A DNA stretch of 41,298 bases from JARDZU01 sp963730285. GTDB lineage: Bacteria > Actinomycetota > Acidimicrobiia > Spongiisociales > ZC4RG35. Made by a program: the position numbers and the translations under genes. Shown here one piece after another: positions 8,500-15,704 of the stretch; the first letter of the stretch is position 1; the number at the start of each line of letters is the position of its first letter. The notes under the pieces were generated by a model. The model was not told the origin of the DNA. It ran no database searches and saw only the letters and a program-made list of their open reading frames with translations. The DNA lies in the NCBI GenBank assembly GCA_963730285.1, contig CAVSQY010000016.1, forward strand, positions 1 to 41,298, in the 5' to 3' direction.

Positions 8500-9371
8500 T
8501 GCGATACCTGAACGCCGCCGACACTCGCAAGGCCCTCCCCATGGCCGATGCAATCGCCGCCATGGAGCAGGCATTCAGCGGCGAGGCGGAGACCCCGCTT
8601 CGCTCGCTGCTCGGGAGCTCGTTCGTGATGCCGGGGCGCCTCGATGACATCGTTGCGGTGAAGGTGGTTTCGAACGTCCCGGGGAACCCGGCCGGGATCG
8701 TTGTCGTTTTCGGTCCGGATGGGACGCCGTTGGGAATCGTTCATGGGCCCACCCTCACTGCCATCCGAACCGGTGCGGTCTGCGGTCTCGCCACACGTCT
8801 CCTCGCTTCTGACTCCGCCGGCACACTGGCCATGCTGGGTGCGGGGGCGATGGCCCTTGATCAGGTGGATGCGATAAGGGCGGTGCGCCCCATCGAGAGG
8901 GTCCTCGTATGGTCGCGTGACGCCGGGAATGCGGGGCGTCTGGCCGACCAGATCGGAGGGGAGGTGGCGGCCGATCCCGATGAGGCAGTTGCCGGCGCCA
9001 ACGTTGTCTCCTGCGCCACGCCGGCACGCACTCCGTTGTTCTCTGCCGATTCGGTGAAGGATGGCACACACGTGAACGCCGTTGGTGCCTTCACTCCCGA
9101 GATGGCCGAAGTGCCGCCCGACCTCATGGAACGGGCATACGTGGTCGTTGACGACATCGAGGCTGCCGCCGCTGAGGCCGGTGACTTGATTCAGGCAGGC
9201 CGAGAGCCCAACACCACGCTTCGTGACCTTCTCGCTGGGGTCAATCCCGAGATCGGGGAGGACGTCACCGTCTTCAAGAGCGTGGGGGTCGCGGCCCAGG
9301 ATGTGGCGGCTGCACATATGGCACTGCTCAACGCCGATCGACTCGCCATGGGAACGCTCCTGCCCAGCTGA
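8499..9371 (+). CDS. Ornithine cyclodeaminase / mu-crystallin family protein
   Basis: The 290-residue protein has the family layout: an N-terminal substrate domain with DDIVAVKVVSNVPGNPAG (the conserved Lys) and GIVHGPTLTAIRTGAVCGLA (the conserved T-A-x-R-T-G/A). A Rossmann domain LAMLGAGAMALDQVDAI and SCATPARTPLFSAD follow. Family members are NAD(P)-dependent cyclodeaminases, ketimine reductases or alanine/lysine dehydrogenases, and the exact reaction cannot be read off. It is slightly shorter than typical (about 310-330 residues). ATG 8499 shares its A with the upstream stop codon, so it is coupled to the FAD oxidoreductase. Paired oxidation of an amine and reduction of an imine is a reasonable contextual guess. 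Confidence 0.8.
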   Translation: MRYLNAADTRKALPMADAIAAMEQAFSGEAETPLRSLLGSSFVMPGRLDDIVAVKVVSNVPGNPAGIVVVFGPDGTPLGIVHGPTLTAIRTGAVCGLATRLLASDSAGTLAMLGAGAMALDQVDAIRAVRPIERVLVWSRDAGNAGRLADQIGGEVAADPDEAVAGANVVSCATPARTPLFSADSVKDGTHVNAVGAFTPEMAEVPPDLMERAYVVVDDIEAAAAEAGDLIQAGREPNTTLRDLLAGVNPEIGEDVTVFKSVGVAAQDVAAAHMALLNADRLAMGTLLPS

Positions 9372-9382
9372 GCAAGCCCGGG

Positions 9383-9598
9383 CTAGCTTGCCTTGGCGCC
9401 CCGGATCTCGAGACCTTTGAGGAGACGCATCGAGGCTTGGCTGATCTCCTCGACGGCCTGGTTGAAGACCTGCTCGTTGTGGGAGGCGGGCTTGCTGAAG
9501 CCGGAGATCTTCCTCACGAACTGGCGTGCCGCCGCCTCGATGTCGGCCGGTGGGGCTGGGTTGGCTCCATCGCGAAGCACCTTGATTGATCTGCACAT
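9383..9598 (-). CDS. DUF2277 family protein
   Basis: The 71-residue protein starts MCRSIKVLRDGANPAPPADI and contains AARQFVRKISGFSKPASHNE, matching the very conserved small DUF2277 family (M-C-R-x-I-K-x-L at the N-terminus, then Y/F-V-R-K-I-S-G-F-x-x-P). Function is unknown. The ATG (9596-9598) is chosen because the family begins exactly with MCR. It lies 10 bp downstream of the membrane protein gene on the same strand and converges with the ornithine-cyclodeaminase-like gene, with only 11 bp between stops. Confidence 0.85.
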   Translation of the reverse strand: MCRSIKVLRDGANPAPPADIEAAARQFVRKISGFSKPASHNEQVFNQAVEEISQASMRLLKGLEIRGAKAS

Positions 9599-9608
9599 GA
9601 CCGCAACG

Positions 9609-10445
9609 CTATCGGAGAGGGCGACGAATGCGCTCAACCTCCGATGAAACGAGGGCGATGCACAAAGTGAAAGCCATCGGTATGACCAAAGGCGCATCGC
9701 CGGCGCTGAGGATCGCCCCGACGAATACAGCCAGACCGGCCAGAGCGCGGGCTGCCCACAACCGATCCTGACGCAGGAATCGGTCACCCCTCGCGTCGAT
9801 GTAGCTGACCGGCCGTGGCGGCTCGCGTCCCACGGAGACCAGGGCCAACACACCGAGCGAGGCGGCCATTAGCGGGTGGAGAGACGACATGGTCTCGGGC
9901 ACCGCACCGGTGAGGGTGGCCACGCCCGACGACACAGCTGCGGCCCCGATCGCTGCGTAGATCGCCAACCTATTGTGCTCTTCGGCCATCCGCTCGTCGA
10001 CATAGATGCCGACTGCCACGACAAAACCCATCACCCACCCCAGCGGAGTGAACGAGATGACTCCTGCGACGAGCGCCACGAGCCATAGGTCGGTATCGAG
10101 GGGCCGCAAGCCGATGGTGTTGATGACGAGGCGCGAGGCGAGCAGGAGCCCGGCCATGGGCAGGAGGGCAGTCGTCGGCCCACCGGCGAGCGCCCACGCC
10201 CCACCGGCGACAGCGGCCAGAATCGCCGTCACCTGTCGATCGGGATCGAGCTCCCTGCCGAGCGCCCAGGCGAGGAAGGTTGTGCCCCCGGCCTGAATCG
10301 CCAGCCATAGGTCCCTATCGAGGGTGATGGTCAAGGCTGCTCCCGTCAGTCCTGCCAGCAGCGAAATGATGGCGATGGCCCGGTTCCATTTGTTGTCCGG
10401 ATCCAAACCTCGTCCGAGATGTGTCCGATAGCGCATTGGCCCCAT
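9609..10445 (-). CDS. Polytopic membrane protein of unknown function
   Basis: About 278 residues if started at ATG 10443-10445. ATG 10434-10436 (MRYRTHLGRGL...) is equally likely, and a TTG further upstream would overlap the divergent ClC gene. Eight or so hydrophobic helices are visible, including IAIISLLAGLTGAALTI, LVINTIGLRPLDTDLWLVAL, VMGFVVAVGIYVDERM and LAGLAVFVGAILSAGDAPLV. I recognise no family motif. It precedes DUF2277 by 10 bp and is divergent from the ClC channel gene across about 46 bp. Confidence 0.6.
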   Translation of the reverse strand: MGPMRYRTHLGRGLDPDNKWNRAIAIISLLAGLTGAALTITLDRDLWLAIQAGGTTFLAWALGRELDPDRQVTAILAAVAGGAWALAGGPTTALLPMAGLLLASRLVINTIGLRPLDTDLWLVALVAGVISFTPLGWVMGFVVAVGIYVDERMAEEHNRLAIYAAIGAAAVSSGVATLTGAVPETMSSLHPLMAASLGVLALVSVGREPPRPVSYIDARGDRFLRQDRLWAARALAGLAVFVGAILSAGDAPLVIPMAFTLCIALVSSEVERIRRPLR

Positions 10446-10479
10446 TCTGTACGAGACCAAGTGTTTCGCCGTTGCGCGA

Positions 10480-10485
10480 TACCCT
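10480..10485 (+). promoter_or_regulatory. -10 element TACCCT for the ClC gene
   Basis: TACCCT ends 6 nt before GTG 10492, with no Shine-Dalgarno, again implying a leaderless message. It lies in the short divergent region shared with the membrane protein gene. Confidence 0.4.
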
Positions 10486-10491
10486 GCTCCG

Positions 10492-12582
10492 GTGACCAAG
10501 CCGATGGAGAGTCTTCGTCGTCTGCCCGCGGTCGGCGTGCTTGCCGAGCGTCAGATGGGCGGGTTCCTCTTCATATCCGCGTTGGTTGGCGTAGGCGTGG
10601 GTCTGGGAGCGTCGGCACTGATCTTTACTGTGCGTTGGTTGGAACACTTCTTCGTGCCCCTTGCCATCAAACAAGGCCATGTTTGGATCTTCATCGCCCT
10701 TCCCACGGGTCTCTTGGTGGCCTGGTTCCTTGCAAAGCAACTCGCACCTGAGGTCGCAGGAGACGGTGTCCCCGACGCGACGGCCGCCCTCGAGGTGCAT
10801 GGGGGCCGGATGCGGGCGAGGGTCATTCCCATGAAGCTTCTCGCCACGGCCGCCACGGTCGGTGTGGGTGGTTCTGCCGGTCGTGAGGGCCCGATCGTCC
10901 AGATCGGCGCTGCCATCGGGTCACAACTCTCCCGCCGCTTCCACCTCGGCGAAGACCAGGTCAGGTCATTGGTGGCGGCCGGCGCGGGCGCCGGGATCGG
11001 CGCCTCATTCAATGCGCCGATCGCCGGCATGCTCTTTGCCCTCGAGGTGATCCTCTCCTCGTTCGCAGCCAGGCACATGTCGGCCATCGTCATCGCATCG
11101 GTCGCCGCGGCCGTCACTACCCGCTCCATAGTCGGCTCCGAGTTGGCGATCACGGCGGGCACCTACGAGATGGGATCTCCCAGTGAGCTGATCCTCTATG
11201 TCGGGCTTGCCATCGTGGTCGTCGCCGTCGGTGTCGCATTCCTCAAATTCCTGGATCGGCTCGAGACCTTTGCCACGGCGAACGAGAGTCGTCTCGGAGC
11301 CCTGCGGCCGCTGATCGCCGGTCTCATGGTGGCGGCCCTCATCTTCGTCGAGCCGAGACTGTTCGGCACCGGTCAGTCGGTCACCAACGATCTCCTTCAC
11401 AGCGAGGTCCTCTCGTCGTTCACTGGTCAGGCCACCGAGTTGTGGTGGGTCTTCATCCTCCTCGGCCTCGGCAAGGCCCTCGCCACCAGCCTCACCATGT
11501 CGTCGGGTGCCTCCGGTGGGGCGTTCATGCCGTCCCTATTCATGGGGGCCGCCGTCGGCACCGGATTTGCCCGTCTCGTCGAGCCCTTCTGGCCGGGTCT
11601 GAGCCCATTGCAGCCGGGGGCCTTTGCTGTGGTCGGGATGGCCGCCATGTTCGCGGTGGTGGCACGCGCCCCGCTCACCGCCATCCTCATCGTGTTCGAG
11701 GTGACCGGTGCCAATGACTACAAGCTGATCTTGCCGCTGATGCTGACGGCAACTCTCGGCACATTCCTGGCCGAGAGGTTCAGCCGAGAGTCGGTGTACA
11801 CCATGGCGCTGAAACACCGGGGGATCACCATCAGGCACACGGGTGAGGTCGACCTGCTCGACACCGTCCAGGTGGGCACTGTCATGGCCCGAACACCACG
11901 TGTCTGCACCAAGGATGAGTATCTGAGCGATGTGGAGCGTCGCCTCCACCAGACTCGATCCCATGGCCTCCCGGTGGTCGACGGCGATCGTCTGGTTGGG
12001 GTCATAACCATGTCCGACATATCCCGCGCCGGGGCCACCGATCGGACCACCGTGGGCGAGGCGATGTCGACGAGAGCGGTGACTGTGGTTCCGAGCACAC
12101 CGGTGTCCACCGCACTTGAGAGGATGGCTGCGCTCGGGTTCGGGCGACTCCCGGTGGTCGACGAGTCGAACCCCGAGAGGTTGGTGGGGATGTTCCGGCG
12201 TGAGGACGCCGTGCGCGCCTATCACGAGGCGCTGACCGCCAACACCGATGTCGAGTTGCGCCGAGCGCGTCTGGCGCAACGCACCGACCCCGGCGCCGGC
12301 TACTACGAGTTTCGCGTCCCTCCCGGGTCGATGGCCGATGGCAAGTCCATCCGCGAGGTGGCATGGCCAGAAGGGTCGACCCTCGTCTCGATCCGGCGAG
12401 GCAGAGAGGTCATGGTCCCAACCGGTGACACTGTGGTCGGCAAGGACGATGTGATCACCGCATTCGGGACAGTCGCCTCAAAGGCGCGGATGATCGAGCG
12501 ACTCAATGCCGGGGCCGACGAGCCAACCGCGGAGATCTCGCTTGCCGACATCGAAGCCGAAGGCCCGGACTCCGACAACTGA
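10492..12582 (+). CDS. ClC-type chloride channel/antiporter with CBS pair and RCK_C domain
   Basis: The first 430 or so residues form a ClC transporter. GVGGSAGREGPIVQIGAAIG carries the selectivity-filter motif with the gating Glu. GIGASFNAPIAGMLFALEVI places an acidic residue where the proton-pathway Glu of Cl-/H+ antiporters sits, and SSGASGGAFMPSLFMGAAVG is the second conserved loop. Residues about 455-580 are two CBS domains (VGTVMARTPRVCTKDEYLSD and VGEAMSTRAVTVVPSTPVST). Residues about 595-690 resemble a TrkA/RCK C-terminal domain (FRVPPGSMADGKSIREVAWP then STLVSIRRGREVMVPTGDTV), as found on ligand-gated K+ transporters. Both retained glutamates suggest an antiporter. CBS and RCK_C suggest nucleotide or dinucleotide sensing. 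GTG 10492 is preferred over ATG 10504 because of the adjacent -10. Confidence 0.9.
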   Translation: MTKPMESLRRLPAVGVLAERQMGGFLFISALVGVGVGLGASALIFTVRWLEHFFVPLAIKQGHVWIFIALPTGLLVAWFLAKQLAPEVAGDGVPDATAALEVHGGRMRARVIPMKLLATAATVGVGGSAGREGPIVQIGAAIGSQLSRRFHLGEDQVRSLVAAGAGAGIGASFNAPIAGMLFALEVILSSFAARHMSAIVIASVAAAVTTRSIVGSELAITAGTYEMGSPSELILYVGLAIVVVAVGVAFLKFLDRLETFATANESRLGALRPLIAGLMVAALIFVEPRLFGTGQSVTNDLLHSEVLSSFTGQATELWWVFILLGLGKALATSLTMSSGASGGAFMPSLFMGAAVGTGFARLVEPFWPGLSPLQPGAFAVVGMAAMFAVVARAPLTAILIVFEVTGANDYKLILPLMLTATLGTFLAERFSRESVYTMALKHRGITIRHTGEVDLLDTVQVGTVMARTPRVCTKDEYLSDVERRLHQTRSHGLPVVDGDRLVGVITMSDISRAGATDRTTVGEAMSTRAVTVVPSTPVSTALERMAALGFGRLPVVDESNPERLVGMFRREDAVRAYHEALTANTDVELRRARLAQRTDPGAGYYEFRVPPGSMADGKSIREVAWPEGSTLVSIRRGREVMVPTGDTVVGKDDVITAFGTVASKARMIERLNAGADEPTAEISLADIEAEGPDSDN

Positions 12583-12627
12583 CCATCCCTTAGAATCCTC
12601 GTTGTCCGCTAAGAGAGGAACGGTCAC

Positions 12628-13566
12628 TTGGAAGGTTTCGGCGTCGCATTGATCGCCCTCGCCGCGCTGGCTGCCATTGCGGTGGCACTCAGCCGGCAGC
12701 GCAAACGGGCAGCCGCAGTCGACCTCGAGGACACCTCATGGCTGAGGACCACCGCGGCGATACCTGTGCTTGAAGAAGAAAAGCGCACCGCTCCGGTCAA
12801 AGATTTCCATGTCCACGGGAGCGAGGCTCGCGTGACTTTCGACGTCCCATTGCCCGAGATCGAAGACCCGGTGCTCAACGAGCTTCTGGTCGACGAGGCG
12901 ACCGAGGTCGTGAGGGAGAAGAGACACACCCTCCCCATCTCGGAGGTGCATGAGATCGTGGTCTTCGCCGGTCGGGGGGTGCCGCGCGAGGTGGGGCGAA
13001 CCAGGCTCCCCTCACCGGGAGAGCTTCCGCCGCCCATCGAGGCTGACGTGTTCAACCTGACTCATGTGGCCCGTGACCCCTTCACAGCCCAGTTCGACGC
13101 CGACCCGGCGCTGATGGTGGAGACAAAAGCGGTCATCCCGTCTGATGAGCTGGGTCCCATCCAGAGCGACTTGAAGATCCCAGTCGGTATGTCACGCGGA
13201 CTGCGGGCCCGTGGAGTCGACCCCGACTCGGTCAGCGGCCCTGGGCTCTTGCTCTCACTCCTGGAGCTCTTCGGTTACCGGCTGATTCCGCAAGGCGAGC
13301 CCGACGTGTACATGGCCTCGCGGGACAATGCCCACACCTTCATCCGGACCCTGACCCATCAATTGGGTGAGCACCCCGAACTGGACGAGGCGTTGGTCAA
13401 CAAGTTCGTGGTCGAGGTGGAGACCTCCGGGGCCCAGCGCGGAATGTTCATTACGGACAAGTACGGCCCTTTCATGGTCCATGGGCTCGAGGCGAGGAAC
13501 CTCAAGGTCCGCTTCATCACCAGGGAGAGGTTTCAGGGCTTCATCGACTCCATGGCTCTCGGTTAG
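12628..13566 (+). CDS. Membrane-anchored protein of unknown function with a possible Mrr-like C-terminus
   Basis: TTG start (12628) with AGAGGAA upstream and a TAGAAT hexamer at 12591-12596. A single N-terminal helix (ALIALAALAAIAVALS) is followed by a basic stretch, giving a cytoplasmic body of about 290 residues. The final section, VEVETSGAQRGMFITDKYGP then NLKVRFITRERFQGFIDSMA, has the beta-alpha-beta shape seen near the end of Mrr-type restriction-endonuclease-fold domains (G-x-x-G-x-F/I-I-T ... I-R-F-I-x-R-x-x-F). The usual D-x-n-(E/Q)-x-K catalytic core is not evident, so nuclease activity should not be assumed. It sits between the ClC gene and tatA, separated from tatA by a hairpin. 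Confidence 0.65.
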   Translation: MEGFGVALIALAALAAIAVALSRQRKRAAAVDLEDTSWLRTTAAIPVLEEEKRTAPVKDFHVHGSEARVTFDVPLPEIEDPVLNELLVDEATEVVREKRHTLPISEVHEIVVFAGRGVPREVGRTRLPSPGELPPPIEADVFNLTHVARDPFTAQFDADPALMVETKAVIPSDELGPIQSDLKIPVGMSRGLRARGVDPDSVSGPGLLLSLLELFGYRLIPQGEPDVYMASRDNAHTFIRTLTHQLGEHPELDEALVNKFVVEVETSGAQRGMFITDKYGPFMVHGLEARNLKVRFITRERFQGFIDSMALG

Positions 13567-13587
13567 CGCTGTGGCGGTCTAACAGCG
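13567..13587 (+). terminator. Short hairpin after the 12628 gene
   Basis: CGCTGT at 13567-13572 pairs with ACAGCG at 13582-13587, immediately after the stop codon and without a T-run. It is a weak terminator candidate. Confidence 0.35.
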
Positions 13588-13624
13588 TGGGCGGGGTTAT
13601 GATGCCCCTAGAAGGAGGACCCGT

Positions 13625-13816
13625 TTGTTCGGATTACGAGGACAAGAGCTGCTCATTGTCCTTCTCATCGTTCTCCTCGTGTTCGGAGCGAGGAAGCTTC
13701 CTGATTTAGCCCGATCCTTGGGCGCTTCTGCCAAGGAGTTCCGCAAGGGAATCGAAGAGGGCTCCGAGAAGGATGCCGACACCTCGGCCAAAGACACGCA
13801 AAACCCGGATTCCTAG
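13625..13816 (+). CDS. tatA: Twin-arginine translocase subunit TatA/E family
   Basis: The 63-residue protein has the TatA layout: short N-terminal FGLRGQELLIVLLIVLLVFG helix, the FGARKLPDLARSLG amphipathic helix with the conserved F-G-x-(K/R)-x-L-P motif, and an acidic low-complexity tail. TatA oligomers form the pore of the Tat pathway for folded proteins. The TTG start at 13625 is fixed by an excellent GAAGGAGG Shine-Dalgarno, and a TATGAT -10 lies at 13598-13603. No tatB or tatC is adjacent. It lies 42 bp upstream of the ECF sigma gene, hinting at a shared envelope-stress transcript. Confidence 0.9.
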   Translation: MFGLRGQELLIVLLIVLLVFGARKLPDLARSLGASAKEFRKGIEEGSEKDADTSAKDTQNPDS

Positions 13817-13841
13817 GAACCCGACGCCAATCATCGGCGTT
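13816..13841 (+). promoter_or_regulatory. Candidate sigma-E-type promoter upstream of the ECF sigma gene
   Basis: GGAAC (13816-13820) and CGTT (13838-13841) are separated by 17 nt. This resembles the GGAAC...CGTT pattern recognised by ECF factors of the SigE class and would allow autoregulation. The same stretch also contains a small inverted repeat (ACGCC/GGCGT), so coincidence is possible. Confidence 0.35.
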
Positions 13842-13858
13842 GTTGGTGTAGGTCTCCA

Positions 13859-14362
13859 ATGACGGAGTCCGTCCCACTCACCTGGGAAGAGGTTGCGCGT
13901 GTATATGGACGGAAGATCTACAACTTCGCCTATCGCCTCACCGGCAATGGTGACGACGCCGCTGATCTCGTCCAGGAAGTCCTGCTCCGTGTCCGCAAGG
14001 GCCTGGCGTCTTATCAACCGGGCAGCTTCGAAGGATGGCTCTGGAGGATCACCCGTAACGCCTTCCTCGACGACGTCCGGCGCAGGAACCGACGGCCGAC
14101 GGCACCTCTTCCCGATGAGATCGACCGGTGGGACCGTGCCAACTCTCCTTCGGCCGATGTCGAATATGCCCGGGTCACCCTTGGTGATGACGTGCAGAAA
14201 GCGCTGCTCGAGCTTCCCTTCGAGTTTCGGGAGGCGGTCGTTCTCTGTGACATCGTCGGTCTCTCGTACGAGGAGATCGCACGGGCCGTTGCCGTACCGG
14301 TGGGGACGGTGCGCAGTCGCATCCATCGCGGCCGCCGACAGCTCAGGGAGTCACTGACATGA
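13859..14362 (+). CDS. ECF-type RNA polymerase sigma factor (SigE-like)
   Basis: The 167-residue protein has region 2, FAYRLTGNGDDAADLVQEVL, with the D-A-x-D-L-V-Q-E-x-L motif, followed by FEGWLWRITRNAFLDDVRRR (region 2.4). A short linker leads to region 4, LPFEFREAVVLCDIVGLSYE plus EIARAVAVPVGTVRSRIHRG, a standard helix-turn-helix for -35 recognition. No extra C-terminal domain is present. The stop overlaps the ATG of the zinc-finger anti-sigma gene (ATGA), as usual for ECF / anti-sigma pairs. Together with tatA, an RseB-like protein and the S1C protease nearby, it points to a cell-envelope stress regulon; this last is contextual inference. Confidence 0.92.
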   Translation: MTESVPLTWEEVARVYGRKIYNFAYRLTGNGDDAADLVQEVLLRVRKGLASYQPGSFEGWLWRITRNAFLDDVRRRNRRPTAPLPDEIDRWDRANSPSADVEYARVTLGDDVQKALLELPFEFREAVVLCDIVGLSYEEIARAVAVPVGTVRSRIHRGRRQLRESLT

Positions 14363-14772
14363 CACACCCCGGCGAGCTGATCAGCGCCTATCTAGACGGC
14401 GAGTTGACTCGCGCCGAGGTCGACCAACTCTTCGTCCATGTCAGTGGTTGTGGGAAATGCGCCGCCGAGCTCGAGGACATGCAATCGGTCAGATCGGCGG
14501 TCCGGTCATTGCCCATGCTGGAGCTACCACCGGGTTTGGTGCCAGAGGCCGACGCCGAGATCGTCCCGTTGAGGCGGAACCGCGGGTTTTGGGTCGGAGC
14601 CGCAGCCGCCGTCGCCGCATTGGTTATCGCAATTGCCGCAATTGTGACACCACCTGCGATCCCGATATCCATCGACGACTTGAACAGCCGATTCGGCGCT
14701 CGTGTCTCGCTTGACCCCGCCTTTGGGCCGGCCAAGGTCGTGGCACCGGCGGTGGGAGTGACTCCGGAGTGA
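14359..14772 (+). CDS. Zinc-finger anti-sigma factor, membrane-anchored
   Basis: The 137-residue protein begins with an anti-sigma domain: ISAYLDGELTRAEVDQLFVH then HVSGCGKCAAELEDM, giving the H-x3-C-x2-C zinc motif of ZAS-type anti-sigma factors. One transmembrane helix (about residues 75-96, VGAAAAVAALVIAIAAIV) follows, with a short extracytoplasmic tail of about 40 residues. It should sequester the sigma factor encoded just upstream, with which it overlaps by 4 nt. Its own stop overlaps the GTG of the RseB-like gene. The short outer tail would be the natural contact for that RseB-like protein. Confidence 0.88.
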   Translation: MTHPGELISAYLDGELTRAEVDQLFVHVSGCGKCAAELEDMQSVRSAVRSLPMLELPPGLVPEADAEIVPLRRNRGFWVGAAAAVAALVIAIAAIVTPPAIPISIDDLNSRFGARVSLDPAFGPAKVVAPAVGVTPE

Positions 14773-15692
14773 GGCGCTCCATGGCCGCCGTGATCGTTGC
14801 CGTGGCGATGATCCCTGCCACTCCGGCCCTGGCCGCCGACCTGAGTGAGTTGCTACAGGAGAGTCGCGACGCCTCGTACACCGCCGAGCAGGTCATCAGC
14901 TGCTCTACGCCCGATGGCGTTCAGAACGCCGTGGTCGACATCGCCCAGGCCGGCGGGGAGATCCAGGTGGCCAGCCCCGTGGGGCCTGACGTCGAGGTTG
15001 CCTCCGGGTTTGGTGGATGGGCCCTTGTCAAGGATGGGGCAGTGGTGAGCAGTGCGTCGGTGGTGGGGACCGACCGGACTGCCGAGGCGAAGTATGCGCT
15101 CGACGACGGCCAGCCCACGCAGGTGCTGGGCCGAAGGGCCACGTCGTACCAGATGATCGGTGATGGTGTGGTTCGGGCCGAGTTGGCCTTCGATGCGGAG
15201 CTCGGGGTGCTCCTTCGTGCCGTCACCTATGGCGAGGACGGCAGCGTCTATTGCGAGAGGCGCTTCATTGAATTCGATCCCAGGGCGCCAACCCTCGACA
15301 TCTCCCAGACCGTGACGAACGCGGACGTTGCCCCTGTGGAGGTCGAGACGAGCCTTCCCGACGAGCTGGCCGGATTCCAACGTCTCGACGTCTATGAGGA
15401 TGACGAGGGCTTCACCTTCGCCTACTACTCGGACGGCTTCTTCTCGTTTGCCGTCTTCCAGACCCCGGCCAGGGTGGGGCTCGACCAGCCGAATCAGGTC
15501 ACGTATTCGGGTCATCAATATGACCGTGTGTTCAGCCCCGGTCAGGCCACCTACTCGTGGGAGACGGCAAAGGGTGGGATGGCCCTCGTCGGAGACATGC
15601 CCCCGGACATGCACCAGGCTGTCCTCGAAGGGCTTCCGTCGCCATTTGACCCGGGTCTGCTTCGGCGTCTCTGGCGGAGTCTGTTCGGCTGA
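14769..15692 (+). CDS. RseB/MucB-like secreted sigma-factor regulatory protein
   Basis: The 307-residue protein starts at GTG 14769 with a Sec-type signal peptide (MRRSMAAVIVAVAMIPATPA, cleavage after ALA). The mature part has an N-terminal LolA/RseB-like beta-domain (residues about 30-180: YTAEQVISCSTPDGVQNAVV ... GRRATSYQMIGDGVVRAELA, DAELGVLLRAVTYGEDGSVY). A smaller C-terminal domain (about 205-300) includes LPDELAGFQRLDVYEDDEGF, the arrangement found in MucB/RseB. RseB binds the outer part of the anti-sigma factor and senses lipid or lipoprotein stress. Overlap with the anti-sigma gene supports the same role here. Sequence similarity is structural in style, so the assignment rests on layout plus context. 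Confidence 0.7.
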   Translation: MRRSMAAVIVAVAMIPATPALAADLSELLQESRDASYTAEQVISCSTPDGVQNAVVDIAQAGGEIQVASPVGPDVEVASGFGGWALVKDGAVVSSASVVGTDRTAEAKYALDDGQPTQVLGRRATSYQMIGDGVVRAELAFDAELGVLLRAVTYGEDGSVYCERRFIEFDPRAPTLDISQTVTNADVAPVEVETSLPDELAGFQRLDVYEDDEGFTFAYYSDGFFSFAVFQTPARVGLDQPNQVTYSGHQYDRVFSPGQATYSWETAKGGMALVGDMPPDMHQAVLEGLPSPFDPGLLRRLWRSLFG

Positions 15693-15704
15693 CCCGGGAC
15701 AGAG

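Noticed and set aside
8349..9596. 415-residue minus-strand open frame over the cyclodeaminase-like gene
   Set aside because: Arg/Gly/His-rich translation typical of a shadow frame in high-GC DNA, opposite a well-supported gene.
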